The notes under the pieces: model-generated | What the model was told of the DNA's origin: nothing | Seen by the model: only the letters and a program-made list of their open reading frames with translations | Database searches by the model: none | Source: Nitrososphaeraceae archaeon | GTDB taxonomy: Archaea > Thermoproteota > Nitrososphaeria > Nitrososphaerales > Nitrososphaeraceae | Direction: 5' to 3' | DNA length: 5,580 bases | NCBI GenBank assembly: GCA_025936955.1 | Contig: JAICSL010000131.1 | Span: 1-5,580 of the forward strand | Translations under genes and position numbers: made by a program | Part shown: piece after piece, positions 5,455 through 5,580 of the stretch | Layout: each line of letters opens with the position of its first letter | Position numbering within the stretch: the stretch's first letter is position 1

Positions 5455-5580
5455 TCAAATATCATTTACTCTTATTTTATGATATACATTATGCGAAGCT
5501 AATACGACTGACGCTGCTATACCCGCACCAATGAAATTTCGGAGTGTCATTATTAGATTAGGAGAGGTGGCGATCAATGA
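5455..5580 (-). CDS. possible C-terminal part of a gene entering from the right, with one membrane helix
   Basis: The minus strand is open from the window edge to TGA (5455-5457), giving 41 residues. The stretch N-F-I-G-A-G-I-A-A-S-V-V-L-A-S (residues 15-29) is a good membrane helix, followed by H-N-V-Y-H-K-I-R-V-N-D-I. The frame could continue from the right or start at the internal ATG at 5550 (31 residues). A T-rich tract follows the stop. The product is not recognised. A plus-strand frame over the same bases competes with it. Confidence 0.4.
   Translation of the reverse strand, partial: SLIATSPNLIMTLRNFIGAGIAASVVLASHNVYHKIRVNDI
5531..5580 (+). CDS. alternative: start of a plus-strand gene leaving the window
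   Basis: From ATG 5531 the frame reads M-K-F-R-S-V-I-I-R-L-G-E-V-A-I-N to the edge. It loosely recalls the R-Y-G-E-I-A-L-K start of ThiI-type tRNA thiolation enzymes, but 16 residues prove nothing. A weak TATA-like stretch lies near 5477-5487. Separately, GGAGAGGTG (5561-5569) sits seven bases before another ATG (5577), a strong Shine-Dalgarno arrangement for a gene starting at the very edge. Only one of these and the minus-strand frame can be real. Confidence 0.2.
   Translation, partial: MKFRSVIIRLGEVAIN

Noticed and set aside
1..5580. CRISPR array, IS element ends, rRNA or tRNA genes
   Set aside because: No regularly spaced repeats, transposase gene with terminal inverted repeats, or conserved RNA gene sequence was seen by eye.

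Overview
The window is AT-rich and looks like a chromosomal segment of an ammonia-oxidising archaeon (Nitrososphaeria/Thaumarchaeota, perhaps a soil lineage such as Nitrososphaera or Nitrosocosmicus). The reasons are archaeal TTTATATA-type promoter boxes about 25 bases ahead of starts, T-rich tracts instead of hairpin terminators, long gene-poor spacers, and proteins of types I associate with that group. This placement is inference; no rRNA or amo gene is present to fix it.

Layout, left to right. Bases 1-590 hold a possible C-terminal gene tail and then the wreck of an astacin-type (M12A) zinc protease. Its pro-region and zinc site lie in different frames, the start of the catalytic domain is missing between them, and one zinc ligand is changed. 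Bases 590-2878 (minus) encode a 762-residue membrane protein: eight N-terminal membrane helices, a cytoplasmic linker, a ninth helix, then an extracellular type 1 (LivJ-like) solute-binding domain. Bases 2886-3775 are a gene-poor stretch with broken reading frames but no intact gene I can identify. Bases 3776-4654 (minus) encode a 292-residue cobalamin-binding protein with the W-x9-EH and E-x-H signatures of the CarH/LitR light-sensing family; in place of a MerR DNA-binding domain it has a short basic beta-rich N-terminus. Bases 4787-5368 (minus) encode a small polytopic membrane protein with an internal H-x3-G-x3-G-x3-G repeat and a promoter placed for a leaderless transcript. The right edge carries two mutually exclusive partial reading frames.

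All three intact genes read leftwards but are separated by spacers of 132 and about 900 bases, and each has its own candidate promoter. They are therefore probably not one operon. Two of the three look like sensors: an outward-facing ligand-binding membrane protein and a cytoplasmic corrinoid protein. Neither has a recognisable output domain or a partner in the window. The most notable candidate for something undescribed is the CarH-like protein, whose core promoter sits between two arms of an inverted repeat.
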